Part shown: positions 44,035 through 51,858 of the stretch, one piece after another
How positions within the stretch are numbered: the first letter of the stretch is position 1
Layout: every line of letters starts with the position of its first letter
Assembly: GCA_964367585.1 (NCBI GenBank)
Contig: CAYIYH010000001.1
Span: 496,001-560,000, forward strand
DNA: 64,000 bases
From: CAYJGJ01 sp964367585
Lineage (GTDB): Bacteria > Bacillota > Clostridia > Peptostreptococcales > Anaerovoracaceae
Direction: 5' to 3'
The notes under the pieces: model-generated
What the model was told of the DNA's origin: nothing
Databases searched by the model: none
Seen by the model: only the letters and a program-made list of their open reading frames with translations
Position numbers and translations under genes: made by a program

Positions 44035-44703
44035 ATGAGAATACTACTTGCAGAAGATGAAAGAGACATGAATAAAATTATAACTAAGAAACTTACGTCC
44101 GAGGGCTATGCTGTAGACAGCTGTCATGATGGGGAAGATGCCTTTGATTATATCGTGAGCACGGAATATGATGTGATAATCCTAGATATAATGATGCCCA
44201 AATGTGACGGGTTTGCGGTATTAAATAAAATTCGTTCGCACAACATAGATACTCCCGTAATTTTTTTGACGGCAAGAGATACGATATCTGACAGGGTAAA
44301 AGGACTCGACTTGGGAGCAAATGATTATCTGGTTAAACCTTTTTCCTTAGAAGAACTAATGGCTCGTATTAGAGTGATGACCAGGGTTAAATCTGGAGTC
44401 ACCACCAATATATTAAGAGTTTCAGATTTAACCCTGGATATAAGTTCTCACATAATAAAACGAGCTGATAAAACAATTGACCTATCTTCCAAAGAATATG
44501 AAATCTTAAAATATATGATGTACAATGCTAACACTGTGCTTACAAGAGAAAAAATCGAAAATCACATTTGGAATTATGACTATGTGGGAGTTTCTAATAT
44601 AGTAGATGTATATATCAGATACCTTAGAAAAAAAATAGATAGCGGTCATGATACGAAACTTATTCATACCGTGAGAGGAACCGGCTATCTTATAGGAGAA
44701 TAA
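44035..44703 (+). CDS. OmpR/PhoB-family response regulator
   Basis: Receiver domain (residues 1-115) with acidic pocket LAEDE, phosphoacceptor Asp51 (ILDIMMPKCDG), switch Thr (FLTARD) and Lys (LVKPFS); then a winged-helix DNA-binding domain (about 125-222) with the end VRGTGYLIGE. The ATG at 44035 was preferred to 44017 because AAGGAAGG precedes it. Cognate kinase starts five bases downstream. Probable targets include the PepSY protein gene. Confidence 0.95.
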   Translation: MRILLAEDERDMNKIITKKLTSEGYAVDSCHDGEDAFDYIVSTEYDVIILDIMMPKCDGFAVLNKIRSHNIDTPVIFLTARDTISDRVKGLDLGANDYLVKPFSLEELMARIRVMTRVKSGVTTNILRVSDLTLDISSHIIKRADKTIDLSSKEYEILKYMMYNANTVLTREKIENHIWNYDYVGVSNIVDVYIRYLRKKIDSGHDTKLIHTVRGTGYLIGE

Positions 44704-44708
44704 TTACT

Positions 44709-46106
44709 ATGAAAAAAATTTCTGCAAAGGCAAAATTGACAATATGGACGACTTCTCTTGTCGTTTGGATGTCGTGTATCATACTCCTACTTATTCTTTA
44801 TATAGGCGATAGTATCGTACTTGGAAACTCAAAGCAAAATCTCTCAACCATAGTCTATGAAAATGCAAGTGAAATTGATTTTGATGAAGGCCAGCTTGAA
44901 TACGAGGAAGTGGAATTTATCACTAACAATGTATATACCATTTTATATAGTGAAAGTGGCGAGTTTATATCAGGAACTTTTCCAGATAATTTCACAGATA
45001 CACTCTCTAGTGATATAAATTTTTCTGATAATACTATTATCGAGCATACTGTAGAAGACAATACATATTATGTATTCGATACGATGATCCAACTAGAAAA
45101 TTCCGCTGAATCAATATGGATTAGAGGCATTGTGTCGGTAGACGATTTACAAAACGTGACGAATATTATCTTTCTACTGGCCCTTTTTTCCCTCCCGTTT
45201 TTTATTATTATTGCCACAATAGGATGTTACATAATTGCAAAAAACACATTCCGACCTATTGATAAAATAGTAAAAACAGCAGAAGAAATTACGGCTAGTG
45301 AAGACTTATCGTTACGAATTAATTTAAAAAAATCGTCTCCCGAAATTCAAAAGCTTTCTGATACTTTCGATAAAATGTTCGATCAAATTCAGGGAGCGTA
45401 TAATAGTCTAGAGTCCTCTTTTAAAGCGGAAAAACAATTCACATCCAACGTCTCGCATGAACTTCGAACACCAACCGCAGTAATTCTGGCACAGTGTGAA
45501 TATGCACTAGGAAATAGTTCTACGCCGGATGACAAGGAAGAAGCCTTAGAAACTGTACGGCGTCAGGCAACAAAGATGTCAAGGCTGATTTCAGATTTAC
45601 TAAATATAATACGTCTCGAAAGAGGAGTTGAAAAAGAGAATTTTAGTAAAATTAATTTGAGTGATATAGTCAACATTATTTACGAAGAACAAAAATTAAT
45701 TGCACCTGCAAATATCACTTTGATTAGTGATATTGATCCCAATATCACGGGTATATTTGATGAAATCATGGTTACAAGGCTAATTAATAATTTACTCAGC
45801 AATGCTTTCCGTTTCAGTAAAGAAAAGGGAGTCGTGCTTATTAGATTATCGGAAGAATCAGGAAAAATAATCTTATCGGTAAAAGACGATGGAATTGGGA
45901 TTTCACAAGAAGACCTACCAAAAATTTGGCAAAAATTCTACCAGATTGATGCATCTCGAACAGCCACCGAAAATGGGAGTATGGGATTAGGCCTCTCTAT
46001 GGTACATCAAATTGCAAATCTCCATAATGCAACTGTAACCGTCGAGAGTCGGCTAGAACATGGCAGTACATTTACTGTAGTATTCAAAAATAATTTAATG
46101 TCTTAA
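44709..46106 (+). CDS. Sensor histidine kinase
   Basis: Membrane sensor of 465 residues: helix 1 at about 10-32, an extracytoplasmic domain of about 120 residues, helix 2 at about 153-177, a HAMP linker (NTFRPIDKIVKTAEEI), HisKA with His250 (SNVSHELRTP), and an ATPase domain with N box (INNLLSNAFRFS), G1 (DDGIGIS) and G2 (SMGLGLSM). The sensor domain is unlike any I can name. Cotranscribed with the regulator. Confidence 0.95.
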   Translation: MKKISAKAKLTIWTTSLVVWMSCIILLLILYIGDSIVLGNSKQNLSTIVYENASEIDFDEGQLEYEEVEFITNNVYTILYSESGEFISGTFPDNFTDTLSSDINFSDNTIIEHTVEDNTYYVFDTMIQLENSAESIWIRGIVSVDDLQNVTNIIFLLALFSLPFFIIIATIGCYIIAKNTFRPIDKIVKTAEEITASEDLSLRINLKKSSPEIQKLSDTFDKMFDQIQGAYNSLESSFKAEKQFTSNVSHELRTPTAVILAQCEYALGNSSTPDDKEEALETVRRQATKMSRLISDLLNIIRLERGVEKENFSKINLSDIVNIIYEEQKLIAPANITLISDIDPNITGIFDEIMVTRLINNLLSNAFRFSKEKGVVLIRLSEESGKIILSVKDDGIGISQEDLPKIWQKFYQIDASRTATENGSMGLGLSMVHQIANLHNATVTVESRLEHGSTFTVVFKNNLMS

Positions 46107-46166
46107 TCTTTCTTTAATGTTTCGCCTGTATAATACTATTACAAACGATTTATTTAAATCAAGGCT

Positions 46167-46243
46167 AAGGAGCTAACGTACTTGCACGATTAGTCCGTGC
46201 CGAAGATTGCAAGCTGGCACGAGAGGCGGAAGACTTCGTGCCA
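46167..46243 (+). promoter_or_regulatory. Four-segment leader before the PepSY gene
   Basis: Segments GCACG (46184-46188), CGTGCC (46196-46201), GGCACGA (46216-46222) and TCGTGCC (46236-46242) can pair 1-2 and 3-4, or instead 2-3, like an attenuator. No T-run follows, so any control would be on translation or processing. The first 32 bases resemble 58024-58055. Confidence 0.45.
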
Positions 46244-46274
46244 TGGTTATTAAAAAACACTAGGAGGTATTAAA

Positions 46275-46949
46275 ATGAATAAGAAAAGAATTATTAAAAT
46301 AACATTGATAACTGTTTTGGGAGTGTTGTTGGTAGGGACATTAGCAGGTGGACTCCTTGTATTTGCAGCACCGATCGCAACTAGTATATTACCTAAGGAA
46401 CTTGCTGAAGAAATAGAGGAATTCAAAGGCTATCTAGGACTTTCGAGTGAACCCGATAATACGAACTCCGACACAACATCAACCACTGATTACATAACCG
46501 AATCAGAAGCAAAAACAGTCGCATTTATACATTCTAATATTTCGGAAAGTGATGTCGCACATGTTTCAATACAATTTGATAAAGATGACGGGATTGCAGA
46601 ATATGATATTGAGTTTTGGCACAATTCTATCGAATACGACTACGAAATAAACGCTATCACGGGAGACATAATTAGTTTCGATCACGACCACGAACATTAT
46701 AACGATAATAGTGAGTCTAACAGTTCGCAAAATGGGGACTATATCGGGGAAGATCGTGCTAAAGAAATAGCACTCCAAGATGCAGGCGTAAGTGAAAGCG
46801 ATACAAGTTTTCTTAAATGTGAATTTGAATATGACGATGGTCGCGCAGAATATGAAATCGAATGGGAAATTGGAAATATGGAATATGACTACACTATCGA
46901 CGCGATAGATGGAGCTATTTTAGAAAAAGGCACTGATCTCGACGATTAG
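46275..46949 (+). CDS. Membrane-anchored protein with two PepSY domains
   Basis: A 224-residue protein: N-terminal helix at about 7-31, then a linker, then two PepSY domains of the YkoI type (about 75-140 and 160-224). Each has the pattern ITESEAK or IGEDRAKEIAL, then VSESD, then a strand pair ending YEIN/YTIDAIDG. PepSY domains are thought to inhibit proteases or sense the envelope. It lies 168 bases after a two-component pair, with AGGAGG site. Very acidic outside the membrane. Confidence 0.9.
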   Translation: MNKKRIIKITLITVLGVLLVGTLAGGLLVFAAPIATSILPKELAEEIEEFKGYLGLSSEPDNTNSDTTSTTDYITESEAKTVAFIHSNISESDVAHVSIQFDKDDGIAEYDIEFWHNSIEYDYEINAITGDIISFDHDHEHYNDNSESNSSQNGDYIGEDRAKEIALQDAGVSESDTSFLKCEFEYDDGRAEYEIEWEIGNMEYDYTIDAIDGAILEKGTDLDD

Positions 46950-47022
46950 AAAATCAGATTCTACCCACGGCGGGTATAACGATAAATTACCTCATAAATT
47001 ATACTCTACATCAATAGTCAAT

Positions 47023-47090
47023 AAAAATAGGGAATGCATTCCTCATATTTCACATTTTACTGGAAAATATGGACTGCTTTCCCTATTTTT
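47023..47090. terminator. Bidirectional terminator between PepSY and ECF S genes
   Basis: AAAAATAGGGA (47023-47033) pairs with TCCCTATTTTT (47080-47090) around a long loop; T-runs on both strands. It sits between convergent genes. Confidence 0.65.
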
Positions 47091-47126
47091 ACTTGTGTTT
47101 AGTATTGCAAGACATATGTTTAACTG

Positions 47127-47603
47127 TTATTGTTGGGTATTGCTTAAGCGATTTAAATATGGCTTAGATATTTTGCACATTACGAAACCTATTGAGTATT
47201 GTAAAATATTTAGGGGCATAGCAGACAGTGGAGCTATAGCATTTCCATAAAGTATCACATCTGTAATATAATAACCGACTACAAGGATTACTCCTGCTAG
47301 TATCAGGTAATACGGATTTGCAGTTTTTCCATTTTTAGACAAACCCGCAAGGCCTCCAAGGCATCCTTTAATAATAAAAGTTGCAATCATATATTGGGGA
47401 TAGCCTAAAACAAAATCCGCCATGCTTGCGCCGATTGATCCAATTAACATTCCATATCTAGCACCCAAAAGAGCACCTGCAAGCAGTATTACCCCATCTC
47501 CTAAGTGGATATACCCAAATGGAATCGGAAACGAAAGCATCGTCATTACAGCTGTAAGTGCAAGAAAAATCGCACATAGTGTTATCTTATTTATTTTTTT
47601 CAT
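47127..47603 (-). CDS. ECF transporter S component, substrate not known
   Basis: Membrane substrate-binding unit of 158 residues and five to six helices. The motif FGYIHLGDGVILLAGALLGARYG (residues 29-51, given in outline) and LGYPQYMIATFIIKG identify the ECF S-component group with PF07155-like features. It has no ATPase or EcfT next to it, so it should share an energising module encoded elsewhere, or the module at 26-29 kb, although that one has its own fused S domain. No riboswitch was seen upstream. Confidence 0.85.
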   Translation of the reverse strand: MKKINKITLCAIFLALTAVMTMLSFPIPFGYIHLGDGVILLAGALLGARYGMLIGSIGASMADFVLGYPQYMIATFIIKGCLGGLAGLSKNGKTANPYYLILAGVILVVGYYITDVILYGNAIAPLSAMPLNILQYSIGFVMCKISKPYLNRLSNTQQ

Positions 47604-47726
47604 TTTGCAACCTTTCTAATGTTATTATCCGTCTTTCTTATTATTAAATTACTGTTGTTATTATTATTTTGCATATACAATTATTATTCATTTTCCTAAT
47701 TACTAAAAACGGAATATAGAATTTAT

Positions 47727-48554
47727 TTATTCGTTTCTCAACATATATATTTCTTTTTCATATCCGGACAAATCATCTTGCGGTGTCTCCAAGATGCATG
47801 GCAATCCGACTGTTTTCGGATGATTTACGACCTCAAGTATAGTTTCTTTGCCTAAGTATCCTTCTCCAATCTTTGCGTGCCTATCCTTGCTTGCGCCAAT
47901 AGGATTTTTGCTGTCATTGATATGTAGTGCTTTCAAATAATCCAGCCCTATTATTCTATCGAACTCTTGCAACACACCGTCAAAATCTCCCACAACATCA
48001 TATCCCGAATCATTTATATGGCAAGTGTCTAGGCATACTCCGATCTTGGATTTTAATTCTACTTTATCTATAATCGCCTTAATCTCTTCGAACTTACTTC
48101 CTACCTCGCTCCCCTTTCCTGACATTGTTTCGAGTAAAACAATTGTCGTCTGTTTTTCGCTGAGCTTTCTATTTAGCAATTCCGCAACAAGATTTATCCC
48201 TATATCCACGCCTTGTCCCACATGACTTCCGGGGTGAAAATTATAATAATTATGAGGTAAATGCTCCATTCGCTCAAGATCTTCCTCAAACGCAATGTCC
48301 GCGAAGTCACGTACTTTTTGGTCCGCAGAGCATGGGTTAAATGTGTATGGGGCATGTGCGACAAGTTTTCCAAAATCGTTTTCGAAAATGATGTCTCGCA
48401 GTTTTCTCATGTCTTCCTCGTCTATGGGCTTAGCCTTACCTCCCCTAGGATTACGGGTAAAGAAGGCAAATGTATTCGCACCTATGTCGAGAGCTTGTTT
48501 TCCCATCGCCGCATAGCCTTTGCTCGCTGATAAATGGCAACCTATATATTTCAT
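47727..48554 (-). CDS. nfo: Endonuclease IV (AP endonuclease)
   Basis: Zinc-dependent enzyme that cuts DNA at abasic sites in base-excision repair. The 275 residues form a TIM barrel; metal ligands are seen in CHLSASKG, HPGSHVGQG, LLETMSGKGSEVG, CLDTCHINDSGYD and HINDSKNPIGASKDRH. The ATG at 48554 was chosen; it begins one base after the cobO stop, and the upstream codons of the open frame lie inside cobO. This spacing suggests translation coupling of two functionally unrelated genes. Confidence 0.95.
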   Translation of the reverse strand: MKYIGCHLSASKGYAAMGKQALDIGANTFAFFTRNPRGGKAKPIDEEDMRKLRDIIFENDFGKLVAHAPYTFNPCSADQKVRDFADIAFEEDLERMEHLPHNYYNFHPGSHVGQGVDIGINLVAELLNRKLSEKQTTIVLLETMSGKGSEVGSKFEEIKAIIDKVELKSKIGVCLDTCHINDSGYDVVGDFDGVLQEFDRIIGLDYLKALHINDSKNPIGASKDRHAKIGEGYLGKETILEVVNHPKTVGLPCILETPQDDLSGYEKEIYMLRNE

Positions 48555-48555
48555 A

Positions 48556-49071
48556 TTAATACTCAATCCCTTCTCTTGCACTTAACCCCGACGTGTCATA
48601 TGGATGTCGTATGCATTTCATTTCTGTGACATAATCGCAATTCTCAAGGAAATATTCATCCGGATCTCTTCCAGTCAAGACGATTTCTTTACCTTCTTTC
48701 CTATGCGTCAATGCACTCTTAAGCAAATCTCGGTCTACTAATTCTAAGTTATATGTAGAAATAGCCTCATCTAAAACGAGCAAATCACATGGTATTTCTA
48801 GTGCTTGTTTCAATAGCTCATCATGCGATTCCCTTACTTCCTTTTTTTCCTCGTCGGTCATTTGGAATGTAAATTTTTTCACTTCGACCGCTCTAAGTAT
48901 TTTAATATTATCTTCTTTGGATAATATATCTATTTCACCCGTAGGCAACCCTTTTAGAAACTGAACTAATACTACTTTCCGTTTTCTCCCTAATGCTCGA
49001 AGAATCAATCCCATACATGCAGTAGTTTTGCCTTTGCCGTCACCACAGTATAAATGTGCTTTACCTTCCAT
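48556..49071 (-). CDS. cobO: Cob(I)alamin adenosyltransferase, CobO/BtuR type
   Basis: Transfers the adenosyl group of ATP to corrinoids to make coenzyme B12. The P-loop GDGKGKTTACMG is at residues 9-20, followed by RALGRKRKVVLVQFLKG and the conserved LLVLDEAISTYNLELVD. At 171 residues it is a normal size. Together with the ECF importer at 26-30 kb it points to use of salvaged corrinoid. It is first in a two-gene unit with nfo. Confidence 0.92.
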   Translation of the reverse strand: MEGKAHLYCGDGKGKTTACMGLILRALGRKRKVVLVQFLKGLPTGEIDILSKEDNIKILRAVEVKKFTFQMTDEEKKEVRESHDELLKQALEIPCDLLVLDEAISTYNLELVDRDLLKSALTHRKEGKEIVLTGRDPDEYFLENCDYVTEMKCIRHPYDTSGLSAREGIEY

Positions 49072-49209
49072 TTTTTACCTCTTCTTTATATATTTTTCGC
49101 AACGAAGTTATTATATATCAAAATTAAAATCCTATCAATACAATTCATAGCTATTTTTGCTATTTTTTAGCAATATAATTGACGCTTATATCGAACCATA
49201 TGAAAAATT

Positions 49210-49237
49210 TTGTTACTTCTTAATAATATGATATAAT
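49210..49237 (+). promoter_or_regulatory. Promoter before the small membrane peptide gene
   Basis: TTGTTA (49210-49215), 16 bases, and TATAAT (49232-49237). It points towards the small gene at 49309 and the two-component pair beyond. Confidence 0.55.
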
Positions 49238-49308
49238 ATTTATGTAGATACTGTGCAAATAAATAGATGCCACATCATCTTAGGACATTTATGTCGGGAG
49301 AAACAAAC

Positions 49309-49464
49309 ATGAAATTCATTAATGAAATTAAAAACAGAAAAAAATTAACGAAAAAAGAATGGGTTATAATGTTAATCACGATAGTGTCACTTCTTGGAAT
49401 ATACTTCCTTTTTGGACAAGGTGGATTGTTAAGAAACTTTTTTATGGTGTATTGTACTTTCTAA
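49309..49464 (+). CDS. Small single-pass membrane peptide, hypothetical
   Basis: A 51-residue open frame beginning MKFINEIKNRKKLTKKEW, strongly basic, followed by a membrane helix (about 19-37) and a short end. GGGAG lies eight bases before the ATG at 49309. An upstream in-frame ATG at 49267 has no ribosome site. A promoter lies 75 bases upstream. It may be transcribed with the two-component genes 143 bases downstream; small peptides of this type sometimes modulate sensor kinases. I do not recognise a family. Confidence 0.5.
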   Translation: MKFINEIKNRKKLTKKEWVIMLITIVSLLGIYFLFGQGGLLRNFFMVYCTF

Positions 49465-49606
49465 AATAATCTACTGTTATTTACACAATGTTCATTTATT
49501 TGTCACAGTGTTTGATTAAAATTGGCATATACGCAAAACTATCTCATTCAATTAAGAAAGGAGTATACCACCGAATTGTTCATAATCGGTTGTATCAATA
49601 AAGAAG

Positions 49607-50287
49607 TTGTACAAAATATTAATAGTAGACGACGAAAAAAAGATTAGGGAAGTAATTAGAGAATATGCAGAGTTTAGCGGATATGAAGTTACCGAGGCAG
49701 AAGACGGAATGACTGCGATTGGATTTTGCAAGTTGAATGACTATGATTTGATTATCATGGACATTATGATGCCAAGACTCGATGGATTTACGGCATGTAA
49801 GGAAATCAAAAAAATAAAGAACATCCCAATTATCATGCTTTCGGCAAGAGGCGAAGAATATGACAAACTGTTCGGGTTTGAGCTTGGTATCGATGATTAT
49901 GTCGTCAAACCTTTTAGCCCAAAAGAACTGCTTGCTAGGGCAAACGCTGTAATATCAAGGGCTAATCAAATAACTACCGAAGCCGATGATCTTATGGTGT
50001 TCGACGGGCTAGAAATCAATATTCCCTCTCGTACGGTGTCCGTAGATGGAATCAGGCTTCAACTTACTCCGAAGGAATACGAGCTATTGTTTTACTTGAT
50101 CCAACATCAAAACATTGCACTTTCCAGAAACAAACTCTTGTCGGAAATCTGGGGATATGACTTTTTCGGTGATGACCGTACTATAGACACGCATATAAAA
50201 AACCTCAGAAACAATCTAGGCGATTATAGAGATTGCATTGTTACATTAAGAGGAGTTGGCTACAAATTTGAATTCCAAAAATCCTAA
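49607..50287 (+). CDS. OmpR/PhoB-family response regulator
   Basis: A 226-residue regulator: receiver with VDDE, Asp52 (IMDIMMPRLDG), Ser/Ala switch and Lys in VVKPFSP; winged helix at about 128-225 ending LRGVGYKFE. The start is TTG; a stop lies only eight codons upstream and no ATG or GTG is in frame between. The AAGAAG before it touches the start codon, so translation is probably weak. A better site, AAGGAG at 49557, is 45 bases away and serves no frame I can see. Kinase gene follows. Confidence 0.92.
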   Translation: MYKILIVDDEKKIREVIREYAEFSGYEVTEAEDGMTAIGFCKLNDYDLIIMDIMMPRLDGFTACKEIKKIKNIPIIMLSARGEEYDKLFGFELGIDDYVVKPFSPKELLARANAVISRANQITTEADDLMVFDGLEINIPSRTVSVDGIRLQLTPKEYELLFYLIQHQNIALSRNKLLSEIWGYDFFGDDRTIDTHIKNLRNNLGDYRDCIVTLRGVGYKFEFQKS

Positions 50288-50347
50288 GATAATTTTCCTA
50301 GGATTACAGATGCTACATCGCATTACTTGAATAAATGGGGGACAGAG

Positions 50348-51772
50348 TTGGATATCAAAAAGAAATTTGATTTCAATAGTATTAGATTTAAAATATGGAC
50401 ATATTTCACTATTTTTGCAATCTCATTAATACTTTTAGTATGGGGATTGCAAGTCTTTTTTTTGGAAACATATTACGAAAGAATGAAGGCGGACGAGGCT
50501 ATAAGAATCACAGAGGAGCTCATCTCGGCATACAACGATGACGAAGTCAAGTTTGAGCTTACGCTGCTCGCTGCTTTGAGCAACAATGACATATATGTAA
50601 AAATAGAAAACCTTGATGGTACTGTTAGTTTTTCATCTTCTGACTCGCTTAGGTCTCCACTATATTTACAAAAAATCGACTCAACCGAGATATATTCCGA
50701 GCTCAAAGAAAGTGACCATGATACCATTTCGATGATTCTTTCTGACGAAACACAGACCCAGACGCTCGCAATAGCGTCCTATTTGGAATGTACTCCTACA
50801 AGCGAAAGTGTATTGTATGTATTTTCACCTCTTGCGCCCGTTGCATCGACGACGGGAATACTAAATAACCAACTTCTTTATATTACTGGTATCACTATTT
50901 TTATAGCCGCAATTTTTTCGATATTTCTTGCGAATAAGATATCTAAACCAATAAAAGACATTACATCAATATCAGAGGAGATGGGAAAAGGTAATTACAA
51001 TATTCACTTCAAGGGCGGAGAATTTACTGAAATCGTCGAACTTGCCGACACCCTTAACTCTGCCTCGACAGAATTAGAAAAAACGAGTATGTATCAAAAG
51101 GATCTAATTGCAAATGTTTCGCATGACTTAAAGACACCTCTTACAATGATTCGTTCCTATGCTGAACTAATTAAAGATATTTCCGGGGATAATCCTATAA
51201 AAAGAGCCTCGCACCTACAAGTTATCATCGACGAAACGATTAGACTTAATTCGCTAGTAAGTGACATGCTTAATCTGTCTTTGATGCAATCGAGGAAGAT
51301 TGAATTAGAAAAGAAAAATTTTGACATAGTAAAATCTATCAATTCACTACTATTGTCATTCAATGTTCTTAGAGAATCAGAGAACTATACTTTTAAATTA
51401 AATGCGCCTAAAGAGTTGATGGTTTTTGGAGACGAACAAAAAATAGAACAAGTACTTTCGAATCTCATATCTAATGCGGTAAAATATTGTGGCCGAGACA
51501 AGGTGATAATCATTAATGTAAAAAAACAATATAACAAAGCACTAATAGAAGTAGTAGACCACGGGATTGGAATTGCTCCAGATGAGCTTCCGCATGTATG
51601 GGAAAAATATTACAAATCTAGTACCCACCACGTAAGACCTACAGAAGGTACCGGGCTCGGACTTTCAATCGTAAAACAGATATTGTCGCTACACCGTGCT
51701 CAATATGGTGTAAAAAGCAAAATTAGTAAGGGTTCAACATTTTGGTTCTTGTTACCTTATTCAACAAAGTAA
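50348..51772 (+). CDS. Sensor histidine kinase
   Basis: A 474-residue membrane kinase: helix 1 at about 15-38, an extracytoplasmic domain of about 135 residues, helix 2 at about 176-196, HAMP linker (SKPIKDITSISEEMGKGN), HisKA with His259 (NVSHDLKTP), and ATPase motifs NLISNAVKY, DHGIGIAPDE and GTGLGLSI. The start is uncommon: TTG at 50348 with GGGGGA six bases before. A longer frame from TTG at 50327 has no ribosome site. Works with the TTG-started regulator just upstream. Confidence 0.92.
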   Translation: MDIKKKFDFNSIRFKIWTYFTIFAISLILLVWGLQVFFLETYYERMKADEAIRITEELISAYNDDEVKFELTLLAALSNNDIYVKIENLDGTVSFSSSDSLRSPLYLQKIDSTEIYSELKESDHDTISMILSDETQTQTLAIASYLECTPTSESVLYVFSPLAPVASTTGILNNQLLYITGITIFIAAIFSIFLANKISKPIKDITSISEEMGKGNYNIHFKGGEFTEIVELADTLNSASTELEKTSMYQKDLIANVSHDLKTPLTMIRSYAELIKDISGDNPIKRASHLQVIIDETIRLNSLVSDMLNLSLMQSRKIELEKKNFDIVKSINSLLLSFNVLRESENYTFKLNAPKELMVFGDEQKIEQVLSNLISNAVKYCGRDKVIIINVKKQYNKALIEVVDHGIGIAPDELPHVWEKYYKSSTHHVRPTEGTGLGLSIVKQILSLHRAQYGVKSKISKGSTFWFLLPYSTK

Positions 51773-51791
51773 TTATTCGAGCAACTTATGA

Positions 51792-51849
51792 AAGTGTGCA
51801 CATAAGGCTTATAGACATTACAATGTCATTGCGCCTTATGTACACACTT
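51792..51849. terminator. Long near-perfect hairpin between convergent genes
   Basis: AAGTGTG-C-ACATAAGGC pairs with GCCTTATGT-A-CACACTT: 16 of 17 positions, with one mismatch. The loop contains a further GACAT-ATGTC hairpin. There is no T-run, so it may be a bidirectional stop or a processed RNA. Confidence 0.5.
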
Positions 51850-51858
51850 ATCTCAGCA

